The position numbers and the translations under genes are program-made. A DNA stretch of 28,987 nucleotides from Ophiothrix spiculata (taxonomy: Eukaryota; Echinodermata; Ophiuroidea; Amphilepidida; Ophiotrichidae): NCBI GenBank assembly GCA_000969725.1, contig JXSR01S018447.1; one strand, written 5' to 3'. This document shows positions 1-12,900 of this stretch, piece by piece. The notes beneath the pieces are model-generated. The model did no database searches. It was not told the origin of the DNA and saw only the letters and a program-made list of their open reading frames with translations. Position 1 is the first letter of the stretch, and every line of letters starts with the position of its first letter.

Positions 1-58
1 ATTTATATTCAATAAGTCATGATCATTTTATTTGGTCAATTATTGACACAAAATATTC

Positions 59-70
59 CTCACTCTCTAA
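59..70. repeat. Left target-site duplication of the SINE
   Basis: CTCACTCTCTAA here is repeated exactly at 395-406 on the other side of the SINE. Confidence 0.7.
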
Positions 71-394
71 GGTAAAGGTAAAGGGGACGGCCTGTATTTC
101 ACAGGTCGGAGTACAAATCTCTCTTACGAAGCGTTTGGGCCAGATTCCACAATTTGTTATATTTGTCGTGAGGGTTTCGCCACACCTCCTTCCCTTCGCG
201 AATCTTGTTACCTTCCCAGCATTGAAGAAAGCCGTTACCCATTTGACATCTGGGTGGACAGGAGCACATTATGGTAAGTATCTTGCTCAAGGACACTATA
301 CACGCGGCCCATCGGGTTCGAACCCACGACTCTCAATGCCCGGTGATTAACAGTCGAGGACTTATCCGCTAGGCCACGCATGTCCCATAAAACT
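71..394 (-). mobile_element. tRNA-derived SINE with target-site duplication
   Basis: On the minus strand the element opens with a tRNA-like head: an A-box-like TGGCCTAGCGG (complement of 366-376) and a perfect B box GGGTTCGAACCC (314-325). The T-stem has a mismatch and there is no matching acceptor 3' half, so this is not a working tRNA gene. A unique body follows, ending in a short tail of TTTACC units at 71-85. The 12-mer CTCACTCTCTAA flanks it at 59-70 and 395-406, the expected trace of retroposition. It lies in an intron of the SLK-like gene, in the same orientation as the gene. Confidence 0.8.
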
Positions 395-406
395 CTCACT
401 CTCTAA
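395..406. repeat. Right target-site duplication of the SINE
   Basis: Exact copy of 59-70. A further CACTCTCTAAAA follows within a few bases at 412, so the target was a locally repetitive CT-rich site. Confidence 0.65.
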
Positions 407-854
407 AACATCACTCTCTAAAAGCAGATCAAATTTCTCAATTTGCCAATTTTTGCCATAAAGTGTTTAATTATGAAGAAAAATATTTTGTTTAATTCTT
501 AAATTTATACGTGTATTTTCAAACACAGGTAAAACTTTCTAGAAACACATTATGAGAGAATGTTGCAAATTTAATAAGCTTTCATTAAACACCAGTTTGT
601 TAAAATTGAAGCATGGGACGCATGGATGAAAATTTAAGAAATCAAGCTATTCAGTGTTTCTAGAAATTTCCACAACAAATTTGGGAAGTACAAACATTAC
701 AAGTCTCCAATTTGTAGCCTTACTCGCAAACGCTTCGACAGAAAAAATTGGAATACAAATTCTATGTAGACACAGTAGCCATTAGAGCTACCCAAGTCCC
801 AAGTTAAATTTCTTTATTGCTAAATGTGAGTTTTCAAAAAAAAATACCCCTTAC
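407..854. other. Intron sequence, no feature seen
   Basis: AT-rich intron between the SINE and the last exon. No frame, RNA gene or repeat structure was recognised. Confidence 0.6.
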
Positions 855-987
855 CTCTAAGCTTCTGATGTTTGTCTAGTAAAAATTTGCGCTCTAATTT
901 GGAAACTTGAATCTTGTGCTGCTCAAGCAGCTTGGTTACTAGTGATTCTGTTTCATTAGCTTGCCTAGATAAGAAGTCCCTCTCCAC
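855..987 (-). CDS. SLK: SLK/STK10-like exon: coiled coil 4, last exon in the window
   Basis: The exon starts in phase 0 after acceptor ...CTCATAG and ends with one base of the next codon before donor GTAAGG. It encodes VERDFLSRQANETESLVTKL and LEQHKIQVSKLERKFLLDKHQKLR. The VERDFLSRQ start corresponds to LDRDFVAKQ in vertebrate STK10/SLK, and KLERKFLLDKHQKLR to DKERECLMKKQELLR. In vertebrate relatives roughly 200 more residues of coiled coil follow, so the gene continues to the left of the window. The intron feeding this exon carries the giant foldback element at 1026-1941. Confidence 0.9.
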
Positions 988-3900
988 CTATGAGTAAGAG
1001 AGAAATATTGATGAGCTGATGGCTACTGACACTTACACTCGTGGTCTAAAGTATTTCCGCACAAACACTTTATTCAGCCATATCTCACAAGGCGTTTATA
1101 AGGAAACTATCGGGAAACTTATGTTGCTTTTGTCAGATCTGATAGGTAATCTAGTTAAGTGTAAAATTGAGCTCCGAATGGGATCAACCCTCTCACGTAC
1201 AACATAAAATAGGTCGAAAAACGTGATTTTTAAGTCAAATTTGATTTGACAATGCCTGGGTCAAGGTCACTTCAACGATCAAGTTGAGTGGTCATATGGA
1301 ATGTGTATATGTAATAGAGTGACAGGCAGGCGATTGAATGTCTTGGTCATGCTTGATTTCGCAGAGAATGCTTGGAAGCAAACGAAAAATGATCCTTCAA
1401 CGCCCCCCAGTTTACAAAAATTGGGCTGTGGTAAAAGTGGAAGTGTCCCTAGTGGTATATAACATTTTAAAAGGTTTTAAGAGATTTTCAACCTGTCATA
1501 TACCGTCACAAAACACTCCACATTCTTCACAGCCCTATTTTTGTAAACTGGTGGGGCGTTGAAGGATCATTTTTCGTTTGCTTCCAAGCAATCTCTTGGC
1601 GCAGTCAAGTGTGACCAGGACATTTAATCACCTGCTTGTCACTCTATTACATATACACATTCCATATGACCACTCAACTTGAGCGGTGAAGTAACCTTGA
1701 CCCAGGCGTTGTCAACCTAAAAATCACATTTTTCGACCCATTTGTGTTGTTGCCCCCAATCCGTATGTGACGGGGTTGATCCCATTCGGAGCTCAATTTT
1801 ACACTTAACTAGATTACCTATCAGATCTGACCAAAAGCAACATAAGTTTCCAGATAGTTTCCTTATAAATGCCTTGTGAGATATGGCTGAATAAAGTGTT
1901 TGTGCGAAATACTTTAGACCGCGAGTGTATGTATAGGTCAGTTTATGAATCCCAGACAGTAACTGTGTTAGTTAGCTATTATCTGGTTACAATCATTATT
2001 CTATTAATATAAAAAAATTATGTCAAAAGAAGCTACAAACATGAATTCTTAACACAGCCTTCGCATATTCACAAGATCTGACGACACCCCAAATTACGCA
2101 ACTCCGTTTCCAATCAGTAATCCACAGTACTGAGACATAGCGCGCGTCTGAAGGTATTATGAACTTGCATAAAATTGTGTTATGCTAAGCTGTAAACTTT
2201 CACGTTGGAGAATAAGTTGAAGTAATAATAGGCAAAACTCTGTTTGGCTAAAATTTTGGTATTAGTTGACTTTCCGTCAGAAACCATAAATCCACCAAGG
2301 CCCAAAATAAAAAAATGTTTGTTTGGCCACTGATGCCCCTTCTGAGGAAGACTTGGTCGGTCAGGATTTTTAAAATATTTATTCTTATTTTTCTCGGGAA
2401 TGGATGATTTGAGATTTTCAACACATAATTAATGTTTTAAAATGATGCAGATGATCGAAGGAACAGTTTAAAATAATTATTTGCTGAACTACTTTGCCTG
2501 TAAAATTGACAAGAAAAAGAAAAAGGATTTTCTGTAAATTTGAAAAATAGGGTTGGTATTCTTTTGTACAGTAATAACTTTTTCCAAAATTAGGGTTTGT
2601 TGGAAAAGGCCAACAAACAATATTTTTTTAGCTTATTGATGTGATGCATACCTGCTGTTGTCTGACTTCAAACTCTTCTTTCTTTCGTCTCAACTCCTCT
2701 TTGCCTGTTGCTCTCATGGACTTCATCTCCTTCAGTTCTCTCTTCTGTTTTTCTCTGAACACTTTCAAATCTTTATCCTAAATAAGTAAAAAAAAGCAAT
2801 GTTTACATAGATCATTAAAAAATTGATCATTAGATTTAAAACATGAAAATCTGAACATAACTATTCAGATTCAAACTGCCTATAATAGGCCAACCAAAAA
2901 AATTACTGGACAGTGAAAACATAAAACCAGGGTGCAGGGCCCATTACTTGTAATGCAAGACATTATGTATTTTTGTATACTGTCTATGGGTGATTTTAAC
3001 ATTGACCTATAATGTTGTTTTCCATCCCTCCCTACGTCCGGAACCTGTCCGTAAGACAGGGTTTTTTTTTATCGTCGCCTCATTTGAAATGTTACATACA
3101 CACATAATTATGCACTTTCTTTTATTGCGTTTGTTAGATTTGACAGCAGCATAAATACAAGTTCGTCTTTTGATGCAGCATCACTTGGAGGGAAAGAACA
3201 GGTGAAACAAAAAATTAATCATCTTAAGGCTGTTGATAAGAATTTCAGAGGAAAAACTAAAAACGGATACGAAAAAAAATAAAACTAAAGTGTCTACCGT
3301 GTTGTTCCTAATAAACGCCCCTGCTCTAATAAACGCCCCCTAAAAATTTCCAAGCAATATGTTAAAAAAGCATTCAATTTCAGTGCATTTTCTTACGTTA
3401 TCAAGCTTACCATACTCGTGAGTGACGGCGAATTGGTACCGGAAGTTGATAAATGAGGTCGCGATCCCGGAAAAAAAGCAAAAGTTTTTCACTACTTCCG
3501 GGTTATTGTCACCAGGTCGCGACTGTTTAACAGTAAATTGCCGTATTTTTAAAGCTTACGTGACAAATGTGTGTACTTTTGAGGTTGAAAATTTGCCTGT
3601 AATAAACGCCCCCTTTTGGAAAAATGCATCGCCCCCGGGGCGTTTATTAGGAACAACACGGTATGCTAAATATGTGAAAGTGTCTTATAATTCTGAATCA
3701 GCAATTAACAAAACCTTTGATCAGAAGGTTAATGTATCAAAATCAAAAAATAACTTTGTCAGTTTACACGTAATGTTTTGTACATGCACCAATTTTGCAT
3801 TTCAGATATTGGGTGCTGTAATTAAGTAATTAACAATTTTTTGCCCCGCATCCATTGTGCCTAGGTTTAAATCCTGACAAAGGAAAGGTCTTTGCAGTAG

Positions 3901-6900
3901 TAGAATCTCAGAATCTTTGTTTATAAAGACTGGTGTGTGACAGGTCAGTATGAGTAATGTGCAGGTGTTCTACTCTGACCAAGCTTTTTCTTAAGCTGAC
4001 ATGGACCGGGAGCCAGAAATTTGAAGAAAGTAGCTCCTGGTCCTTAAGATTTCCAGAGAACCAAGAGCTGTTTTTTCAGGGCGAGGAAACTTGACCCCAA
4101 TTTCCAAAATTTGATCCCAATTTTGATTTAGAAATCAAAAATTTATCAATAAAAGAAGACTTTTTTTTATTATCTTCTAAAGAATATGCATTGTTTTTCA
4201 AAAAATGCCTCTGTTTCCAATCATTTTCTTCACAAATTTTGACTTGTACTAGATACAACAAATTGTATACGTCAAGACCCAGATGCTGTAGTAGGAAAAA
4301 ATATCGTCGCCTGGGTCTCAATTTTTCTGCCCACCAGGAGCATAAAGTCGGAAACCATAGGGCCAAAATCACACAGCACCTGCTTAAGAAAAAGCGTGAC
4401 TCTGCCAGTTCCAACCTAGTTTCATTCAAATTATGAGCTTCAATCAACAGCCAGCTCTGCAAGAATACTCAAAAGAGTGGAGACCTGCACCACAATGACT
4501 AGAAGAATAGAAGATGACACTTACATGATCCATCTTGAGCTTCTTCACATAAGATTTATGTTCAGCATTCTGAGCTAGCTCTAATTTCTCCACATCATGT
4601 TTCTGTTGTCTGTTCAGCATATCAACTTCATTGTCACATTTCTTGATTAAGGCCTGTGGAATTGAAACATGAGATTCAAATATAAATTGTGAAATTTACA
4701 AATAATCAATGTGTATGAGTGCAGTGATGCAATTAGTTTTGAAGAGGCCCTAAACTTAACCCTAACACTAACCCATAACTCTAGAATGTTGGATGGGACC
4801 GAAAGTATACTTGGTCCAAATGTTTTATTCAATGTATGTCAGTAGTATCCTTGACCCTTTTATACATTGTACATTTATATTTGGTCTTAATAGACCTTCT
4901 AAAAGCTAAAAACCTTGTCTACTCACTGGGTCACATATTTTTATATCAAATCCTTGCATAATGAAGTATAATACCTGTTTTTCGTTGTCATGTTCTCGTT
5001 CCAGTTGATCCATTGCTTGCAAGATTTTGGAGGCGAGTTTGTTGGCTTCTTTCAATTCCCCTTTGTGAATTTTCCTCAATTCTCTCATTTCCAGTTTCCT
5101 GTCAAAACAAATTTTTAAAAAATTATTTCAAGGGGGATCAGCACTTGTCAGCATCTAGTTGTTAAAAATGGTCCTAGTTAGGTAACTCAAACAGTTAGGT
5201 GCTCGCTTGCAATATGGAAGGTCAAAACCTCGCAGGTTCAAACCTAGCCGGTGCCAAAAGTTGACTATGCTTGAAATTCCATTGGGCAAGGAACTAACTG
5301 ATAATTGTCTTGTGGAACCCCATATGAAACTCGGGGAGCTGATCCAGGCAGCGATGGTGCGTATGTAGGTGTGGGATGGACCTTTACTTGGGCCACAGTG
5401 CTCAGCGAACACTTGTACAGTGGTCGCGTGGAATTACAAATCTGGGAGGCATAGCGCACTTTAAATCTCCACTATTTATTTATTTTGATTGTACACTTGA
5501 TTATACTCTCACAAATCACTACATCATCCAATCAATTTGAGAATTTTAATTCACACTTAAATTGTGTTAATATTTTGACCTGCATCTTCAACTTTCACTG
5601 AGCTAATTGTGTAGATTTTCAAAACGAAACATGCAAGCCTCCAAAAGCAAGAAGAAAATCATGAATTCACTTGCCATGAAAGACTAGCAATATGGCTGCA
5701 ATACAACATTAAGGTGGAGGTGAAAAAGCATACAATTCTTCTCATTTTATTTCATGGACTAAACTGATTGCCTTGAGTCGTAATACTACTGTGTTGTTTC
5801 TTGACCTTCTGTAAAATCGTCTTTGGCGTTTGGGGATTTCTCTGCCTAAAATAAACCTTTTGAACCTATTGCATTATTGTTTTGGTAAACAGACTACGAA
5901 CAATTAGGTTCAAAAGATGCTGATGAACTGATTTCAAATTTCTCTGTCCATAGGACCAAAACTTGTGAGCTTTTATTGGGCTATCCTTTGCTTTGGATCA
6001 ATTAATTTGTCCTTTTATCATTTACTTGAACCGTACCTCTCTAGATGTTGTTTCTTGACCTGGTCTTCAGCTCCTTCTTGTACAATCTTTTTGGTCGTGA
6101 TTTTCACCTCTTCTCCATCCAGGACAAATCTCCTAGTTTTCTTCAAGGTTTTGAAATTTGTTTTCTCCTATTTGGAAAAAGCAACAATGCACATATTTGT
6201 TAAACTTAACTAGATTTGGTGAGAATTAATCAACTACATGCATTTCATATCCCGATTGATTATGATATTGAAACTGTCAATGAAAAATTGGAAGTTAGTC
6301 TACTTTATGAAAAATTGGAAGTTAGTCTACTTAACTTTAATGTCAAAATCAACAAAGTAAACATACCAAATATGATTAATAAATTAACCCTAAATCTTAG
6401 ATGTAATCAGGAGATCTCCAAATCAGCTACCCACTTTCTTGATCCATGGAGAAAAAATTGGGGATATTAAAACTTTTGTTACCAAATATGTAAACTGAAA
6501 TGACTATATAGTTTCATCCTCTGCATAATCCAATGTATGATCGCATAGCAGATACAGCATCATAATTGCAGCAAATTTGCATTTGAAAGCCGCCACAAGC
6601 AGAGAGCAATTGAAGAGTGTTTTCAAAACATACTCAGTCCAATAGCTGCCATTTTGAGCTTCATAGTTTACATGGGCAGTACACAAAGTTTGGGATCTCC
6701 TTTTTATATCTGTGTTCTAAAACACTGTTTCAAAATTTTTGAATATGACCACAAAAAAAAAGTTTGACCATTTTACTTAGGAGCTAAAGGAGTAATGACT
6801 ACTGTGTCATTTTGTCCTATAGACTTGCAGCAAGCATTCATGTTGTGCAATTAAGAGTTGACATATTTCAACAGTTCAATTATTCAATCCAAAACCGTTT

Positions 6901-9900
6901 GAGAAGTGCCGGTGCGACCAAAACAAAAAGATATAAAACCCTTTCCACCTCGTAAAAATCACTGTAGAGCTAAAATTTATTTATCCACAGTAATGAAGAA
7001 CTGAACATCTTCTTTAATAAGCCTCATGCAGAAGATACCGTTAATGAAAATGACTTTTTTTCAGGCAATGTAAATAATCAGCAGTGCAATTTATTTGTGC
7101 AATATGTAAAGACACCATACACCATGCAACTAATTTTGATAAATATTTTGAAAAACATGCAAATTCAAGGAGCTGTTTTTATTTGTGTTACTGCGAGTCT
7201 AAATGTAGGACATTTTGGTACATTTGTATTACCAGTCTAATATTGTTTGACAAAAGGCTAGCATGAAGTATCAAAACATTTTTATCAGAATTAACATGCA
7301 TTCAGGTAGTTGATATGCATATGCATATCGTACTGCACTGATTTGAATTGTGATTTATTGTCAATGCATAATGCATGAATGTTGTTTTGCAATGGTAATT
7401 CAGTTACAGTACTTGCAAAAATGACAGAGTTACATAAATTTGGATGGATTTTTTGCTTTTTGATTTGCCAATTGTCTATTTTCATGATATAGATGACAGC
7501 CAGGCCTGTGGATAGCCATTTTGCTCAAAATCTAAATGGCAAAAATAATTCTGTGTAAATGGCAATACCAAGATGCAATTTCAAAAAACTACAATCATGC
7601 AACTAATTGAAGCAAAAAAATTGAAAAAATAACCAAGCAAGTTTCATTTAAAGAAAATAAGGTTATTCAGTGTGCACTCTATTCTGATCCATGACCATGC
7701 TTTTTCACAACAGTGACTAATATTTTCGGCACTGTTTATACTTCTTGATGTGAAATTATCCCTATAGCTGTGCATGTTGGTAAATTAATAAACCTTTATT
7801 CTGAAATATGGCAATCACATTTCCACACAAAGATGGACATGCTAACTTTGCATATTCAGTAAATGCGAGAAAAACTTGGTTGCGGTAGAAACATACATAA
7901 TTTTGGATATCAAATAAAAGAGGGCAAAATTGAATCTGGGCATATATTTACTGGTAATGACATGCCTAATTAATGTACCCTAGTTACATGCATCCAAATG
8001 TGTTAAGTTATGTAATACCCGAAAAAAAGCAAATTGACCTAAGAAATACGTAACCTGGATGAAAAAAATTGGCGACACGTCCACTTTAAGTTGCTTTTAC
8101 CCTCCCCTCCTTGCTTATGAATACAATGACATAATGACAACCGATGTGATGTTCAAATTTTGTGATGGCAAGAAAAATAATGTGACTGGACTTTGTCCGC
8201 AGCATGCAAGGCATGCTTGTGGTATATGGCTACAATCAGAGTTAGTGCCACAATCCCTATCATGTAAACAAAATCCAGAGCGCAGGGTATCATTGTATGA
8301 AAATGCAATCAGCACTTACATCAAAGAACTTCAAATGGAAAAGCAGTGCTTGCCGCCATCTTGTTGAAACTCATGGAGCAGATTTATTGCACCTCTGGAT
8401 ATATTTGGAGATTGGCGCGATATCCATGCAGATCCTTCAAATCTTTACTTATACGGTCTGTTTAATTTTGTTTCAAGCAATGTCTATGTAACTTGCTCTA
8501 ATCGCCAATTTTCCTGCTAATCCGTTGCAAAGACTCGAACTGTGGCACGGGGATCCTTGTTTATCCGGAGATAAAATAACTAGCCCTCCATGAGCGAAAA
8601 TCCAAGATGGCCCCCATCCCATAGGATTTACACAGCGGCCAAATCAAAATGGCCGCGAGTACGCTTCTCCTTTACAATTTCTTTGATTTACATTTTCAAG
8701 GATATATATGGCACTGACTCTACATGCGAATGCAAGAAAGTGACATTTACAATTGCTGCCATATGTTTTATTTATTTAACACTTTGATACTAGAAATGAA
8801 AATTTTTCAAAATTTGCCCCCTTATATCAGTGGCTCTTGAAATGGTTACCTAAAGATCCCTTTCAAGAGTCACTGACCCAAAACTAGACATTATACGGAG
8901 CATAATGCAAATTTTATAAAAAAAAATGGATGCTATTACACGTATGACTTTCTTGCCTTTACATGACAAGAACATATGATTCTTCTTTCAGAACAAGGTA
9001 CCTAATTTGAACTATTTTTAACTTTCTTACCCCCAAAATCAAAATAAAAGTTAGTTGAATCTCAAGATAATAAGCATACGATCTGTTTCAGATACAAATG
9101 CTGATTTGGAAGAGCGTTGTTTCAGAGTATCTATGGCTTTTTGTGCATTGCTATGACCACATCTTTGCAATTCAGAATTACTGCAATGTAGAGCTTGTTA
9201 TAGGCAAATCAAACAATATTGGACAATGTAAACAGAAATTCATGGTGCAGGGCCCAATTGTTTGTAAATGCAACCCGTACCCTGGATTTTTGTTTTCATT
9301 GTCCAATAAAGTTTTATTTTGACTATAGTGTAATTACCAAGATGCAAAATATCTGAATTCAATCAAACTGTTTACAAAGCACTGTTGCGACTAAAATAGA
9401 AAATTGTTGGATTCATTGGCTGGTTAAGTTTGTTGTAAAATTTGAAAAGCGCAGCAAGGTTGAGACAATGCATTGGACATTTATACCATCATTGTGACTA
9501 ACGTTGGGAGTTCACGGTTATTATCAAATCCGTGTACACGGTTTTTTATTCGGGCGTGTAACCGTGTACACGCAAATAACGTCACAAATTTGCGACTGTA
9601 AAAGCAATCCAAATTCTATGTATGTACGTACGTAGTACAAGTTGCAGAATTTTGCATCCTTCATAAAATGCAACATTTCATTACTAAAGTACATGCAAGG
9701 TGTATTTTTATTTACACAACTGACGTTTAAACACAAAGACAAGTGAAAACATAGTTACTTATAAATGTAACAAGCTTTTAAACGTTCAATCAACTTCATG
9801 TTTTTCATGCACATGGCAGCAGCCAAGGATGTCGCCATTGTAGTTGAAGTATCACGTTATGAAAATCCCGATTTTTTATTTAGCGGCACCACTACAGCGT

Positions 9901-12900
9901 TCAGGGAATTCCCAGGCACGTCCCTGGATAGCCAAATAATAATCGTACATCGGTGATCGGCGACTTTGGTTAGCTAAAAAATGCTAGCTTTCTCGATGTC
10001 TTGATGATGCGATGCATGATTAATCATGAAAATACAACAGAGGACACAATAGAGAGATGGTTTTTTGTTAAAATTCTAGTAAAAACTGGACATCATAGTC
10101 GGAAAGGCAAGCTTAAAACACTCACGGTTAAACGTTTGATAGAGTTTGTAAACGTTTACACGCGTTCCGTCCGTGTAAACGTTTACACGTGTACACGGTC
10201 CCAACGTTAATTGTGACATTTAGCCAGCCAAGAGAGATACTCTGAAAACAGCTTTACTTATAATTATCCAATCGAATGATATAAAACTTAATTTACTAAC
10301 TATCTATTAACAAATAGAATGATCTAAAATTATGATATCATTAGCACTGCAAACTGTAAATATGTATCATGGCCTAATTATTGAAACACATTGGTGGCAC
10401 TAAATCCGATAAGTTAATTGTAGGCTATGTGAACATTTCTTACACAGTACACCCCCGCTCATGCTTGGCAGAATTTTGTAAAATGTTAGGAATGTTGGTA
10501 AAATATTTGAAACTCTTTGCCTACCTCAATCAGAAAAGGAAAAGATATCAAATTCATAAAGTTCTGTTTAAGTTTTTCAAACACAAACCATTTGAATAGA
10601 GATTTATACAATTTTGGGATGCATATCCTAGGAGAGAACACACCTTTCTTCATCAAAGATAAGGCCATGGTATTATTGCTTGTAGATGAATTTTTTAACA
10701 TGTAGCTGGTGTTTTTATTACGTTTCCAATGCCAGCATGTTTGAAGGTCATGACTCTAGAGTCTACACTCACAACTTTTAAATGCATGATCGATGAAACT
10801 AGACCTTCAATAATAAAGCTGAAAATTGTTGTCAACATTTGCACAAAGAAACTTAGACTAGACTGATTTAACAGGAAAAGGTTAAAAAAGTGTACAATTC
10901 AAAAAAAAGAAAAAAAAGCTGAATTCAGTTTCAAGTCTACTTCTAAGTGCATGTTCAAAAAATACATCTACAAACAATTGAATTATTTTATAAAATTAGA
11001 AAAAAAGAGGAAGAAACGAAGAACTTGTAAATTTCTTCATCCTGTATTCCAACACTATATGAGATAACAGAATCTGACTGCTGTAAAGAATCAAATTCAA
11101 ACAAAATACTAAATCAAAGTAACTAAAACATGGAACTAAATAAACAGAATGGTCAATTTAAATCAACACAGAGACAAAGAACACATAACATTCTACTTAA
11201 TAAAGGGGAAAAATAAGGCAGCAAGCAGCAGGGTGGATTTCAGGCAAGATGGTGCAAACAGTAACCATGGCAACCTAACCTCATGTTCGCTCTTTCTCTT
11301 GCGGTCACCTTCCGATGACATGCTGGTGTCTAAACTCTCCATGCTATCCACCGTCCTCACACTTCCCGTCTCCGAAAACTGATCTGTAGTAGACCCACGA
11401 CTTGCCACGCTGCCTCCCTTGCTACTGGATTCTACGAGCACTGGAATGTGAACGTCGCCGGGAGGTGCAGACTTTCGATCCCGTGATGTTGTCGTTACCA
11501 TGCCATTGACTTTGTCGTTCCCTGAAATCTGTTCTTGATTAGAGTTAACTTTGTTAGTGGAAGCGGGTAGCGATGCTTGTTTTGCATCAGATTCATTAGT
11601 GTCTTTATTAATGTCCCTAGATGTTGGGACAGATACTGTTTGTTCCTGATTAGATGTGGAATTTTTATCGGACTCGACTCTTTTTGAGGAGTCTTCGTCG
11701 GGTGTTACACGTACCGTGATTTCTTCCACAGATTTTCGCCTGCCATTAGGCGTAGGTGTAGGCGCAGTTGGAAAGTCTGTTGCATTAAGGGATTGGTCTA
11801 AATCTGAGACCTCACTACCATTGGCACTTGCATCGTAAGTATCTGTTGATGGTTTTCTTGGCTGTGAAATAAACACATAAAAAGTTGCTTTAAACACAGC
11901 ACTTTCATTGTAACAAGAAAACTTAGATGTTAGGTACACAGCAAATTCTGGCTAAAAGAAAATCTCTAAATATGAATCTACTAATTTCCAATAACCTAGC
12001 ATACAAACTTCATCAACCTTGCATACAAACTTCTTTACTTCGTCAAACAATGTTTCAGTGAGTTCAATTGCTGCTTTTTGTCAGGCAATTCTGATAGATT
12101 CACACTCTGCATCTATTATGTACAAGTGCTGCAAAGTTTACTGTGCAATTTGGTTTGTACTTCTGAGTTAATCTAGATTTAATTCTGGATTTAAATGGTG
12201 CGTAATTATCATGGCACAGAATTTTTAAAAAATGTCGAATCATTTAAACATCTTCAAACTGCAATTTACTGTAATTGAGTGTATATGGATTGAAGCAAGT
12301 TCATTCTACTTAAATCAATCAATCAGTTAATCAAGGTTTTGAAATGTAAAATCTAATGAACAGGCTGAAATTAAAATAAATATTTACTATATTTAATAGA
12401 CATGTAGTGGCGTTATTCAAAATTCTTGTTAACCCTATTTCTATGAACATTACATGCAACTAGATACCTTCAGATACTTTACATGCAAAATGACATTTTC
12501 ATAATTAAATGTGATATGCTAACATTGTAGCTACATCTTGCATCATTGGTTGGTACTCATTTGGTATCAATAGAAAGAGGAGATCTATGATAACATATTG
12601 GTAGTAAATTATAAAGCAATCAATAAAAAGGTGTTGAAAAAAACACAATAAGAATTGTTTGGTTAAGAGTGTTTCAGAGACCTGGGATCATACTCAAATT
12701 TAAAATGAATTCTAAAACTCGCAATGTTGAAAAAAACAACCAAATATAATATTTCTATGTATGCCTACTAGTGGTTCATGCTCAAAAAAGTGAGAGAAAA
12801 ACCCTCAAGAAACTATTCAAAGAAGACACTCAAAATGTAATGACAACAAACTGGAGATGTTGAAACATATTGATCAAACAAAAAACAGAAAACAGTGACT

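Noticed and set aside
314..388. tRNA gene on the minus strand
   Set aside because: Boxes are present, but the acceptor stem does not pair and the T-stem is mismatched; it is the head of a SINE.
3422..3829. 135-codon plus-strand frame
   Set aside because: It crosses the right terminal repeat of a MITE and has no recognisable protein.
4076..4462. 128-codon minus-strand frame overlapping an 81-codon plus-strand frame
   Set aside because: Both lie within a probable inverted-terminal element and do not resemble any family; no splice sites connect them with the kinase exons.
8059..8367. 102-codon plus-strand frame
   Set aside because: No domain recognised, in the antisense orientation within an intron, and it runs into a dispersed repeat.
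8828..8875. MicroRNA precursor
   Set aside because: The stem is only 15 bp with no extension; too short for a usual precursor.
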